NCBI GenBank assembly: GCA_023400235.1
Contig: JAEXFI010000006.1
Location: 1-61,058 of the forward strand
Length of the DNA: 61,058 nucleotides
Source: Bacillota bacterium
GTDB lineage: Bacteria > Bacillota > Clostridia > Acetivibrionales > DSM-1351
Direction: 5' to 3'
A program made the position numbers and the translations under genes. Shown here in pieces: positions 8,397-16,012 of this stretch. The notes under the pieces were generated by a model that did not search any database, was not told the DNA's origin, and was given only the letters and a program-made list of their open reading frames with translations. Numbering within the stretch: the stretch's first letter is position 1; each line of letters begins with the position of its first letter.

Positions 8397-8451
8397 ATGC
8401 CGTTTCCCCGGGACAACCTGGCCAAATCCCGGTATACCGGGGAAACGGCAT
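8397..8451 (+). other. Strong hairpin between hydA and a small ORF
   Basis: ATGCCGTTTCCCCGG (8397-8411) pairs perfectly with CCGGGGAAACGGCAT (8437-8451), a 15-pair stem around 25 bases. No U-tract follows, so it is not a textbook terminator. It could stabilise the hydCBA mRNA end or reduce readthrough into the small downstream ORF. Confidence 0.7.
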
Positions 8452-8523
8452 GCTTTAAGAAGATAATTAAGGCAAGAAGTTTGCCTGGCTAAATAAAAAA
8501 GAAAAGGGAACGAGGTGATAATT

Positions 8524-8658
8524 ATGCTTTCAAGAGAAAACTGCCCCTTGAGAAGCAGCCTTCCGGCTGCAGACCACCAGGTCTGTAAGCAGCTTCAGGT
8601 TGTGGAGGATGCAAAGACCGACATGGAATACAACTGCCACGGCTGTATGAATAAATAA
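8524..8658 (+). CDS. Small Cys-containing protein downstream of hydA
   Basis: A 44-residue ORF with a good ribosome binding site (AGGTG seven bases before ATG). Cysteines are at positions 7, 21, 39 and 42; the last two form CHGC close to the C-terminus (NCHGCMNK). I recognise no family. The CxxC and position after a hydrogenase hint at metal or Fe-S binding, or at a small regulatory peptide. It may be expressed from the hydCBA transcript by readthrough past the 8397-8451 hairpin. Confidence 0.55.
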   Translation: MLSRENCPLRSSLPAADHQVCKQLQVVEDAKTDMEYNCHGCMNK

Positions 8659-8840
8659 TATTAATTATACTATGGGCCTTAAGCGGATAGTGATTAGCCT
8701 TATAATGGAAAAACAGGGAAAAACAATGAAGAAATTCAAGCAGAATGACGGAATCTGGAGAAAAGCAGCATTAATGCCGAATGAGGGGTTATAAATCCGA
8801 AATAGAGGAATATAACCAGTAAAAATGGTATATATATGGA

Positions 8841-8869
8841 TTGACACAAATTTAACAACGGTTTACAAT
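8841..8869 (+). promoter_or_regulatory. Strong sigma-A promoter with overlapping Rex-like site
   Basis: TTGACA (8841-8846), 17-base spacer, TACAAT (8864-8869) is a near-consensus promoter for the sensory hydrogenase operon. Overlapping the -35, bases 8841-8858 have the spacing of a Rex operator with a perfect right half TTAACAA (8852-8858) and a degenerate left half (TTGACAC). Repression by Rex in low NADH/NAD conditions would fit but is unproven. Confidence 0.65.
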
Positions 8870-8915
8870 TATATTGTTATTTGTTTCACAAAGGTGTATG
8901 GAGGGGTTAAGTGCA

Positions 8916-9173
8916 ATGCTTGATATTTATGTATGCGTAGGAAGCTCATGCCATCTTAAGGGTTCTTATCAAATAATAAGCTGCTTCCAGAGACTTATAA
9001 AAGAAAACCGTTTGGAAGACAAGGCAATTCTGAAGGCGTCCTTCTGCATGGGTAAGTGCACAAATGGTGTCTGTGTGAAGGTAGGCGACGTTTTTTTTGG
9101 CGATGTAGCCATCGTTAATGCTGAAAGTTTCTTTAATGAGCGGGTTATTAAGCAGCTTGAGACGGAAGGCTGA
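8916..9173 (+). CDS. NuoE-like [2Fe-2S] ferredoxin domain protein
   Basis: An 85-residue thioredoxin-like [2Fe-2S] protein. Ligands are CVGSSC at the N-terminus and CMGKC in the SFCMGKCTNGVCVKVGD block. It equals the C-terminal domain of NuoE without the helical N-terminal part. ATG 8916 is chosen because GGAGGGG stands eight bases upstream; the in-frame ATG at 8874 lies almost on the promoter. It is the first gene of an operon with a PAS-linked hydrogenase and a PP2C phosphatase, so it probably carries electrons for, or modulates, that sensor. Confidence 0.85.
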   Translation: MLDIYVCVGSSCHLKGSYQIISCFQRLIKENRLEDKAILKASFCMGKCTNGVCVKVGDVFFGDVAIVNAESFFNERVIKQLETEG

Positions 9174-9261
9174 ACAAATCTTGAAGCAAATAAAAATGTA
9201 GCACCGATTCTATACCGTGACTTTCATGAAGTTTTGTGAGGTGGGGGGGCATGGAAATATT

Positions 9262-10986
9262 ATGAGTATAATTCAATTTAAGGAAGCAAATTGTAAAAAC
9301 TGCTACAAGTGCATAAGGAGCTGTCCTGTCAATGCCATAGCCTTCAGAAATGAACAGGCTGAAATCATACATGACGAATGTACCCTTTGCGGCAACTGCT
9401 TGAAAGTATGTCCCCAGAATGCTAAAAGTGTAAATAGTGAGATAGACAGGGTCAGAAAATTCATAGCCAAGAAGGAAAAGGTATATGTAAGCCTGGCCCC
9501 ATCCTTTGTTTCCGCCTTTGAGCAGGATGAACGATGGCTTTATGCGGCGTTGAAAAGGCTGGGCTTCACACATGTTGAAGGTACAGCCAATGGGGCATAC
9601 CAGGTTTCGAGACAATATGAAAAGCTCATAAGCAAAAAAGAAATGAAAAATATTATTACCAGCTGCTGCTCTTCAGTAATCCTGCTGGTGGAAAAGTACT
9701 ATCCCCAGCTTATTGGACAGCTTGCTCCGGTAGTGTCCCCCATGATCGCCCATGCAAAAATGCTCAGAGAAACTTACGGACAGAGAATAAGAGTGGTATT
9801 CATAGGACCCTGCATCTCCAAGAAAGAGGAGTGCAACGACCTTCAGAACGAGAACCAGGTGGATGCTGTAATAACCTTTGAGGAACTGGAAAAATGGTTT
9901 GAAGAAGAAGGTATTTATGAGGAAAAGAACCTGGCCGATGAGATGAAAAACTTCGACAATATTGCAAGAATTTACCCTGTGCCGGGCGGAATACTTAAGA
10001 CAATTGACAGAAGCATTAAAAAAAGCTACAGGTCAATAAGCGTGGACGGTGTGGAAAGATGCATCGACATTTTGGATTCCATAGTGGAAGGCAATATTGA
10101 AAATTATTTTATAGAAATGAGCAGCTGCACGGGGGGGTGTATAGCAGGACCCTGTATGAAACACGTTCCCGGAGGCTTTCTGACTTCAAGGGAAAGACTT
10201 TTGAACTATGCAAAGAAGGCCGCCCAAGGTCAGAATGAAGGCAAAAGTTCATTTATGGCAGCCACCAAGAGCGATTTGTCCAAAACTTTTATAGACAGGT
10301 CGAAAATGCCTGAAATGCCATCTAGGGCTGTTATTCAGGGAATTCTCAACAGCATCGGCAAATTCAGCGAGGACAAGGAACTCAACTGCGGCGCCTGCGG
10401 ATACCCTACCTGCAAGGAGAAGGCGATCGCTGTTTACCTGGGAAAGGCCCAGGTGCATATGTGCCTTCCTTACATGAGGGAAAAGGCGGAGTCCATTTCA
10501 AACATTATAATCAATTACACCCCCTATGGCATTATCGCACTGGATGAAAATCTGAACATACAGGAAGCCAACAAATCCGCAAAAAACATGTTCAAGTTAA
10601 ATTCTACCGACGTGGAAGGCATGAATATATGTGAAGTCCTGAAATGCAACCTGTTTGAAAAGGTTCTGGAAAGCGGCGAAAATCTATATGATGAAAAATA
10701 TATATATGAAGAATTTAACATGGTAGTAAAACAATCAATTATTAATGTAAGTAAACATAATACACTAATCGTAATAATTAATGACATTACTGATGAGGAA
10801 AATCAGCGGCAAAAAGTATTTGAAAGCCGTTCACAAAACATAGAGATTGCTCAAAAGGTCATGGAAAAGCAAATGAGAGTTGCTCAGGAGATTGCCAGCC
10901 TGCTGGGGGAAACCACCGCCGAGACAAAGGTAGCTCTGACCAAACTCAAAAAATCAATTATGTCGGAGATGGGTGAAGGTACGTGA
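9262..10986 (+). CDS. Sensory [FeFe]-hydrogenase-like protein with PAS domain (HydS/HsfB type)
   Basis: A 574-residue protein. N-terminus: two [4Fe-4S] motifs (CKNCYKCIRSCP, CTLCGNCLKVCP). Middle: a hydrogenase catalytic-type domain with modified H-cluster signatures TSCCS, GPCISKKEE and SSCTGGCIAGPC. Then a four-Cys Fe-S motif CGACGYPTCKEKA with distal C, and a PAS domain near residues 405-500 (NYTPYGIIALDENLNIQEANKSAKNMF). This domain order is known for group C sensory hydrogenases, thought to sense H2 or redox state and signal onward rather than turn over H2 fast. Start ATG 9262 follows a G-rich tract; an upstream start at 9217 is possible. It overlaps the phosphatase gene by four bases. 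Confidence 0.9.
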   Translation: MSIIQFKEANCKNCYKCIRSCPVNAIAFRNEQAEIIHDECTLCGNCLKVCPQNAKSVNSEIDRVRKFIAKKEKVYVSLAPSFVSAFEQDERWLYAALKRLGFTHVEGTANGAYQVSRQYEKLISKKEMKNIITSCCSSVILLVEKYYPQLIGQLAPVVSPMIAHAKMLRETYGQRIRVVFIGPCISKKEECNDLQNENQVDAVITFEELEKWFEEEGIYEEKNLADEMKNFDNIARIYPVPGGILKTIDRSIKKSYRSISVDGVERCIDILDSIVEGNIENYFIEMSSCTGGCIAGPCMKHVPGGFLTSRERLLNYAKKAAQGQNEGKSSFMAATKSDLSKTFIDRSKMPEMPSRAVIQGILNSIGKFSEDKELNCGACGYPTCKEKAIAVYLGKAQVHMCLPYMREKAESISNIIINYTPYGIIALDENLNIQEANKSAKNMFKLNSTDVEGMNICEVLKCNLFEKVLESGENLYDEKYIYEEFNMVVKQSIINVSKHNTLIVIINDITDEENQRQKVFESRSQNIEIAQKVMEKQMRVAQEIASLLGETTAETKVALTKLKKSIMSEMGEGT

Positions 10987-12155
10987 GCCTCTATATTGAT
11001 GTAAATTATGAAAGCTTAAATAAATACAGGGAAGAACTGTGCGGGGATAAGGTTGAAATCATCAGAAGCTCGGATTCCGTGGTGGTGGTACTTGCAGACG
11101 GATTGGGCAGCGGAGTGAAGGCCAATATTCTTGCAACACTAACCTCCAAAATCATTGGAACCATTATGTCAAACGGGCTGGACATAGAAGAGGCTGTGAA
11201 TACCATAGCCAGTACCCTGCCCGTATGTAAAGAGCGGGAGGTAGCCTATTCAACCTTTTCAATCATTCAGATCTTCAACAATGGAGAAGGCTATCTGGTT
11301 GAATTTGATAACCCTGCAATAATGCGGCTGAGAAAGGGCAGGCTGCTGGAAATTGAGACAGAGAGCCGTGAAATCAGCGGGAAGCTCATAAATGAAGCAA
11401 GATTTTCCGTAAGCCCCGATGATTTGTTCATCATGATAAGTGATGGTGTCATTCACGCGGGAATCGGGCAAACCTTGAACCTGGGGTGGCAGTGGGATAA
11501 TGTGAGGGATTATGTTCAGAAAACCTATAAGAAGGATATGTCCTCAAAGGCTATTGCAAAGCTGCTGCTTTCTGCCTGCGACAGCCTGTATGCAAACGAA
11601 CCCGGGGATGATACCACGGTTGTTGCGCTGAAGGCTAAAAAGCCCATAAAGCTGAACCTGATGATAGGTCCTCCGGTGGATGCGGAAAATGACAAAAATA
11701 TAGTAGCAAAATTTATGAACAGGGAAGGCAAAAAGGTTATATGCGGAGGAACCACTTCCCAGATAGTTGCCCGGATAACCGGCAAGGAAATAAAGACCTC
11801 CATTGAATACTTCAATCCGTCGGTTCCGCCCACTGCTGAAATTGATGGCATAAACCTTACCACAGAGGGAGTACTGACCTTAAGGAGAACCCTTGAGCTT
11901 TTGAAAACCTGTGTTTCACCTGAGAGCACCATGAGCGACTTTTTAATGCTCAACAAAAAGGACGGTGCGTCAAAGCTTGCAAAAATGCTGTTTGAGGAAA
12001 GCACCAGCATATACTTTTTTATAGGTCAGGCTATAAATCCTGCACATCAGAACCCGGAATTCCCCCTAAATATGGGGCTTAAATTCAAGCTGGTGGAAGA
12101 AATTGCAGGTCTTCTGAGCCAGGCGGGAAAGCATATAACCATTGAATACTGCTAG
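10983..12155 (+). CDS. SpoIIE/PP2C-type serine phosphatase
   Basis: A 390-residue PPM-family phosphatase. Metal-binding motifs are DGLGSG (near residue 39), SDGVIHAG (near 155) and DDTT (near 215), giving a catalytic domain of about 225 residues. The remaining 165 residues form a C-terminal domain I do not recognise. The start is GTG 10983 within the stop of the sensory hydrogenase, so translation is coupled. The known pairing of sensory hydrogenases with SpoIIE-type phosphatases suggests it relays the H2/redox signal by dephosphorylating a partner protein, possibly an anti-anti-sigma factor; the target is not encoded nearby. Confidence 0.88.
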   Translation: MSLYIDVNYESLNKYREELCGDKVEIIRSSDSVVVVLADGLGSGVKANILATLTSKIIGTIMSNGLDIEEAVNTIASTLPVCKEREVAYSTFSIIQIFNNGEGYLVEFDNPAIMRLRKGRLLEIETESREISGKLINEARFSVSPDDLFIMISDGVIHAGIGQTLNLGWQWDNVRDYVQKTYKKDMSSKAIAKLLLSACDSLYANEPGDDTTVVALKAKKPIKLNLMIGPPVDAENDKNIVAKFMNREGKKVICGGTTSQIVARITGKEIKTSIEYFNPSVPPTAEIDGINLTTEGVLTLRRTLELLKTCVSPESTMSDFLMLNKKDGASKLAKMLFEESTSIYFFIGQAINPAHQNPEFPLNMGLKFKLVEEIAGLLSQAGKHITIEYC

Positions 12156-12171
12156 TGGCTGCAGACCACTA
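12153..12171 (+). other. Small hairpin between phosphatase and TnpB-like gene
   Basis: TAGTGG (12153-12158) pairs with CCACTA (12166-12171) around a seven-base loop, overlapping the phosphatase stop codon. No U-tract follows, so readthrough into the next gene is expected. A similar CTAGTG..CACTAG hairpin occurs near 36549-36568. Confidence 0.4.
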
Positions 12172-12206
12172 ATGGCCTGTATCATCAAAATTTGACGGAG
12201 GAAGCT

Positions 12207-13688
12207 ATGGGATTGAGGACCATACACCTGAAACTTCATAAGCCTGGAGCAGCTAAGAAAAATATAATAAATACGGCATTTGTCAATTACAATAACGCAT
12301 ATAACTACCTGTTGGCCAGGGCGCATGCCGATGTTGAAAATATAGAAAACGGCTATAAGTCTAAAAAGGGTACATATAGCTCCCTTGGACTTTCCAAATG
12401 GATTGACAGGGATATGTCTGCCGATTTAAACAGATTTGATGTACAGCCCTTTAAGGATTCCTTGAAGCTGGATTTTGGAATGACCCTTGCCAGCTATTTT
12501 GTCCAGAAGAAAAACAATCCGGGCATAGCCTTTCCAGCCTTCAGGCAGGAGCCTGTGACCTGTGAAGACCGGCTGAGGCCCATATATTTTTGCAGATACG
12601 ATACCAAAAGAAGCTTTTGTCTCATACATGATGCAGTAAATGGAAAATTTTTTGCAAAGCTTTTTTTAATGAATGTAAAAAACGGGAAAACCAGGGGGAA
12701 CTTTGATTTTGAAAGAGATTTCAGGTATATCTCCAGAAAAGCCGAGCCGGTAAAGGCTCAGAAAAATGAAACCTATTTAATAGTGCCGCTTTCCTTTGGG
12801 AAATGGCAGCTGAACATGCTGAGGCAGGCTGTTGAAAAACCCGAGGTACTCAGAGCCGCAAGACTGCTGGTGAAAAATAATGAGTATTATTTAAGTCTCA
12901 GCATAGATTTGCCTGAGGATGAAAAAATCACCGCCGGGACCTATCTGGGGGTGAGCAGGGGAATAGAGCATGCGGTAAGCTATTCGGTTGTAAGTAAGAA
13001 GGGTCAGCTCATTAGGAGCGGAACGCTTGACTGCAGCCGCGACGGCAACTCCTCCCAGCAGAGGAGGAACCTGTTTGAGCTTGCAAATGACATGGTTGAA
13101 ATTGCTGTGAAAAACAAGTCAATGGTGGTACTTCAAAACCTTACCGGAAAGGGCGACAAGCTGAGCTGGAATGATGAGGGTATAACCGTGAAGCCTGTTT
13201 TTGGCTGCAAGCAATATAACGATTTTGCCAGGATACTTGACTACAAATTGCCTCAAAAGGGCTTGCCGGTCCCTGCAAAGGTGAGTTCGGTGGATATTTT
13301 CCACAGGTGCAGCATATGCGGCTGCAACACGAAGAAAAACAGGTTTTCAAAAACCATGTTCATATGCACAACCTGTGGAATGAGCAGCAGCCTTGACAGC
13401 CTGGGCAGCCTGAATCTGGCTGTCAAGCTTATAAAATATCAGAATACCTCTGTAAAGCTAAAGGCAAGGAAGACAATAGATGGAATGTATCTGCAAAATG
13501 ATTTGATAGGGCTGGAGCTGTTTGTTCCTCGGAATGAAAATCCCTTTGAAAGTCTGAAGGAAAAAATCCTTGAGATTTCAGAGAACATGGAGGAGACTCA
13601 GACAGGTCACAAGCTCAAGGCCAGGGATGTAAGAAGCATAATAGAAAAGCTTAAGAGCCATGACTTCACAAATATTGAAATAGTTTAA
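12207..13688 (+). CDS. Nuclease-dead TnpB-family protein (TldR-like)
   Basis: A 493-residue protein with the whole TnpB layout: N-terminal wedge-like part (AFVNYNNAYNYLLARAHAD), the FPAF segment matching the TnpB GyPrFK block, a RuvC-like domain, a four-Cys zinc ribbon (C368, C371, C387, C390) and a ~75-residue C-terminal extension. The RuvC acids are altered: the first Asp is Ser250 (LGVSRGIEH), the Glu is Gln310 (VVLQNL), and only Asp397 (DSLGSLNLA) remains. The reading frame is intact and GGAGG precedes ATG 12207. It sits 51 bases after the phosphatase in the same direction, with no transposon ends seen. Nuclease-dead TnpB proteins of the TldR type are RNA-guided repressors; that role here is inference. 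Confidence 0.88.
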   Translation: MGLRTIHLKLHKPGAAKKNIINTAFVNYNNAYNYLLARAHADVENIENGYKSKKGTYSSLGLSKWIDRDMSADLNRFDVQPFKDSLKLDFGMTLASYFVQKKNNPGIAFPAFRQEPVTCEDRLRPIYFCRYDTKRSFCLIHDAVNGKFFAKLFLMNVKNGKTRGNFDFERDFRYISRKAEPVKAQKNETYLIVPLSFGKWQLNMLRQAVEKPEVLRAARLLVKNNEYYLSLSIDLPEDEKITAGTYLGVSRGIEHAVSYSVVSKKGQLIRSGTLDCSRDGNSSQQRRNLFELANDMVEIAVKNKSMVVLQNLTGKGDKLSWNDEGITVKPVFGCKQYNDFARILDYKLPQKGLPVPAKVSSVDIFHRCSICGCNTKKNRFSKTMFICTTCGMSSSLDSLGSLNLAVKLIKYQNTSVKLKARKTIDGMYLQNDLIGLELFVPRNENPFESLKEKILEISENMEETQTGHKLKARDVRSIIEKLKSHDFTNIEIV

Positions 13689-13980
13689 AAGCCTTTTTAC
13701 GGGCTTGATTTATAAATTTGTCAATTTGATATATTGCTTTGTTATTTTATTGTGCCTTTGCTGCCGCACATTGTTCTACATAGTAGGCTCAGGCATAACC
13801 TGCCTGAAAAAGTGCAGCTATCTAGCCTGAAGCCGCATCAGCCTGTCTGATGCGGCTTCATTCAATGTTAACGGTCAAATCCCGAGAATAAAAAAGGGAA
13901 TAAAAATGGAACTATGTGAGAATATTTATTTTAAAGGCATTTCATTGACTAATATGAATAATTTTGTTAAACTATGTACA
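13689..13980 (+). promoter_or_regulatory. Region 3' of TnpB-like gene: candidate guide RNA/terminator, and terC promoter
   Basis: No ORF. A perfect 14-pair hairpin (13828-13841 with 13847-13860, loop of five) closes the region; without a U-tract it may be a terminator or RNA-processing structure. A small AAGCC/GGCTT hairpin follows the stop codon. In TnpB and TldR loci the guide RNA is encoded here, so 13600-13830 is the place to look for one. TTGACT (13945-13950), 17 bases, TAAACT (13968-13973) is a probable promoter for the riboswitch and terC. Confidence 0.45.
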
Positions 13981-13982
13981 AG

Positions 13983-14099
13983 TAAAGGGGAGTAGCTTGA
14001 AAGCGATAAAGTCAACAACCGGCGGACAGCAGCCTGGCTTTATTCTCCGTAAGTGGAAAGCAAGACCTTGAATGTTTTTATCGCATTCAGGGTTTTTTT
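13983..14099 (+). ncRNA. yybP-ykoY manganese riboswitch with terminator
   Basis: The conserved core AAAGGGGAGTAGC (13984-13996) and the later AAAGTCAACA and GCAAGACC blocks match the yybP-ykoY aptamer, which senses Mn2+. It is followed by an intrinsic terminator: CCTTGAATG (14066-14074) pairs with CATTCAGGG (14084-14092), then TTTTTTT. Mn2+ binding is expected to prevent termination and allow terC expression. The aptamer 3' strand overlaps the terminator arm, as in an on-switch. Confidence 0.9.
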
Positions 14100-14166
14100 A
14101 TTGTTTTATGTTTCACCCCATTACCTCTGGTAAGGGGATATTCTGTGAAAATACTGGGAGGCTAAA

Positions 14167-15030
14167 ATGTCTACGAAAAGAGCAATAAGGTTTGTATTAT
14201 TATGGATTGGACTTGCCATACTGTTCAATGCAGGGATTTATATTTTTGAAGGACAGCACAAAGCGCTGGAGTTTTTGGGCGGATACATGATTGAACTCAG
14301 TCTGAGTGTTGACAACCTGTTTTTGTTTCTCATACTGTTCACTGGCTTTGGTATTAAACCCCAATATCAGAGAAGGGTGCTCAATTACGGCATAATGGGG
14401 GCCATTGTACTAAGGCTGATTTTCATACTGCTGGGAATAACCATTATAAACAAGATTCACTGGATTTTATATGTATTCGGCATTATTCTTATTGTCAGCG
14501 GGGCAAAGATGATGTTCAGCAGCGATGAAGCCGGAGACCACAAGGACAGCAAGGTATTAAAAATCCTTGGCAAAATTCTCCCGGTTACCGACACCCTGCA
14601 TGAGGAGAAGTTCTTTGTAAGGCAGAACCATATTCTTCACGCAACGCCGCTGTTTGCAATACTGGTGCTTATTGAGTTTTCGGACATCCTTTTTGCCATA
14701 GATTCAATACCTGCTATTTTTTCCATATCAACCGACCCGTTCATAGTATATACCTCGAACATATTTGCCATATTGGGTCTCAGAAGCCTGTATTTCGTGC
14801 TTGCCGCCATGCAGGAGAAGTTCAAGTATGTCAAGTATGGTGTGGCGCTGATATTGATGTTTACAGGTGTGAAACTGGGAATACTGTTCTTCCACATAGA
14901 AATAACCATAATCTATTCACTGGTCACTATATTTACTATTTTGCTGGGCAGTGTAATAGTTTCTGTATTGGTTAACAAGCATCAGGAAAAGAAAAAAGAA
15001 GAAGTTAAGCTGAAGAAGGTTGATTTGTAA
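14167..15030 (+). CDS. TerC family membrane protein (Mn2+ export)
   Basis: A 287-residue integral membrane protein of the TerC/Alx/YkoY family with about eight hydrophobic segments. The acidic membrane motifs typical of the family are visible: ELSLSVDNLFLFLILF (Asp near 49) and EFSDILFAIDSIPA (near 174). RBS GGGAGG precedes ATG 14167. Family members export manganese, often to load secreted metalloenzymes, and the upstream Mn2+ riboswitch supports this substrate. The Lys/Glu-rich C-terminus is cytoplasmic-looking. A terminator follows. Confidence 0.93.
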   Translation: MSTKRAIRFVLLWIGLAILFNAGIYIFEGQHKALEFLGGYMIELSLSVDNLFLFLILFTGFGIKPQYQRRVLNYGIMGAIVLRLIFILLGITIINKIHWILYVFGIILIVSGAKMMFSSDEAGDHKDSKVLKILGKILPVTDTLHEEKFFVRQNHILHATPLFAILVLIEFSDILFAIDSIPAIFSISTDPFIVYTSNIFAILGLRSLYFVLAAMQEKFKYVKYGVALILMFTGVKLGILFFHIEITIIYSLVTIFTILLGSVIVSVLVNKHQEKKKEEVKLKKVDL

Positions 15031-15086
15031 TATACACGCAGAAGAATAATTATAATGAGAATTGTTTTGAGTGCTGAGATAGAAAT

Positions 15087-15124
15087 AAACCCGGGGGCTT
15101 TACCAAGCCCCCGGGTTTATTTTT
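15087..15124. terminator. Bidirectional terminator after terC
   Basis: AAACCCGGGGGCTT (15087-15100) pairs perfectly with AAGCCCCCGGGTTT (15105-15118) around a four-base loop, followed by ATTTTT. It lies between terC and a convergent small gene and can serve both. Confidence 0.9.
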
Positions 15125-15129
15125 CTGAT

Positions 15130-15255
15130 TTAGCAATCATGGCCATCATTTCCGCATAAGCAGAAGAATATTATAACGAGAATTATGATGATCCATATAA
15201 AATTATCATCACCACAGCAGCCGCCTCCACCACCAAAGAAACCCTTCTTACCCAT
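15130..15255 (-). CDS. Small Gly-rich single-span membrane protein (YjcZ-like)
   Basis: A 41-residue ORF with GGAGG upstream of its ATG at 15255. It has a basic Gly-rich head with a Cys pair (MGKKGFFGGGGGCCGDD), one membrane segment (WIIIILVIIFFCLC) and a short polar tail ending DGHDC. The plan resembles the small YjcZ-type sporulation proteins of Bacilli and clostridia. The four cysteines are distinctive. A role in the spore coat or inner membrane is inference from architecture only. Confidence 0.7.
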   Translation of the reverse strand: MGKKGFFGGGGGCCGDDNFIWIIIILVIIFFCLCGNDGHDC

Positions 15256-15301
15256 AAAAACACTCCCTCCAAATATAAGTCGTTATTATTTAAGTAGTCT
15301 T

Positions 15302-15350
15302 TGATAAAATTCATCTCCATGGACAGATACCGGAGCATTGAATTTTATCA
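15302..15350. promoter_or_regulatory. Inverted repeat upstream of the small Gly-rich gene
   Basis: TGATAAAATTCA (15302-15313) and TGAATTTTATCA (15339-15350) are perfect inverse complements around 25 bases. On the minus strand it sits about 50-95 bases upstream of the small ORF, so it may be an operator or a leader hairpin. Confidence 0.4.
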
Positions 15351-15466
15351 GGCTAATACCATACTATTCAAGCGGCCTTTTTTTGTTACAAATAAAAAAT
15401 ATATCATCGCACAAATAAACAAAATTAATATAATGAATTAAGAGTTCTATTTTTGGGGTGTCACGG

Positions 15467-15868
15467 ATGGGATTGTTTATAAAGAAGCGGGTGCATCACA
15501 AAAACAAAGCTGCAAAGGCGGCTCCTGATGTTAAGGAAAAAGGCGGAGTAACATATGAAATTGAATTTGAACAGTTCCAGGGGCAGACGGTGACGGTTTT
15601 TGTAAGTGCGGGAGGTGAGGCAGGGAAGGGCTTTACAGGTGTATTAATGGAAAGCTGCCCGCAATACATAAAACTGTTGCTGCTGCCCGGCTCTCCCCCG
15701 GACTGTTCCCTGGGAAACAGCTGCAGCAGCCGTTCTGGAAATGTACTGTTCTGTGCCCTGTGCCCTTACAACAAAAAGACGCGCCCGGGAGCTGTGGCTG
15801 TGATTCCTGTCAGCAGTATAGCTGCTTTTGTCCACAATACCCTTGGAGGCAGCTTCCGCAGCAAATGA
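15467..15868 (+). CDS. Uncharacterised 133-residue protein
   Basis: Basic N-terminus (MGLFIKKRVHHKNKAAKAA) followed by a compact predicted beta domain: YEIEFEQFQGQTVTVFVSAGG, FTGVLMESCPQYIKLLLLPG and PGAVAVIPVSSIAAFVHN, with a Cys-bearing loop (CSLGNSCSS, CALC) between strands. The strand pattern is reminiscent of an SH3/LSm-like barrel, but I do not recognise the family. ATG 15467 is used because GGGGTG stands just upstream; GTG 15458 would overlap it. Transcribed alone. Confidence 0.7.
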   Translation: MGLFIKKRVHHKNKAAKAAPDVKEKGGVTYEIEFEQFQGQTVTVFVSAGGEAGKGFTGVLMESCPQYIKLLLLPGSPPDCSLGNSCSSRSGNVLFCALCPYNKKTRPGAVAVIPVSSIAAFVHNTLGGSFRSK

Positions 15869-16012
15869 GCAGCTTTTAAGCAGGCCTCTCCTGCTCCTGC
15901 ATTACAAGCCCATAAAAAGATATGTGCATCAATTGCCGTTAAATGTGATAAAATTACTTGGTAAACAAAAGAAACAGTCTGTAACAGAGTCTGTAAACAG
16001 AGGCGGAAAACT

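Noticed and set aside
12207..13688. Active IS605-type transposon carrying tnpB
   Set aside because: No tnpA, no recognisable left/right ends, two catalytic acids replaced, and the gene is embedded in an operon.
13735..13750. TTGTTATTTT 3' of the dead TnpB matches, on the opposite strand, the hydC upstream site (4166-4175), which looked like a guide-target match
   Set aside because: Ten AT-rich bases shared between several hundred AT-rich positions are expected about once by chance, and the string is also a Rex half-site. Not used as evidence.
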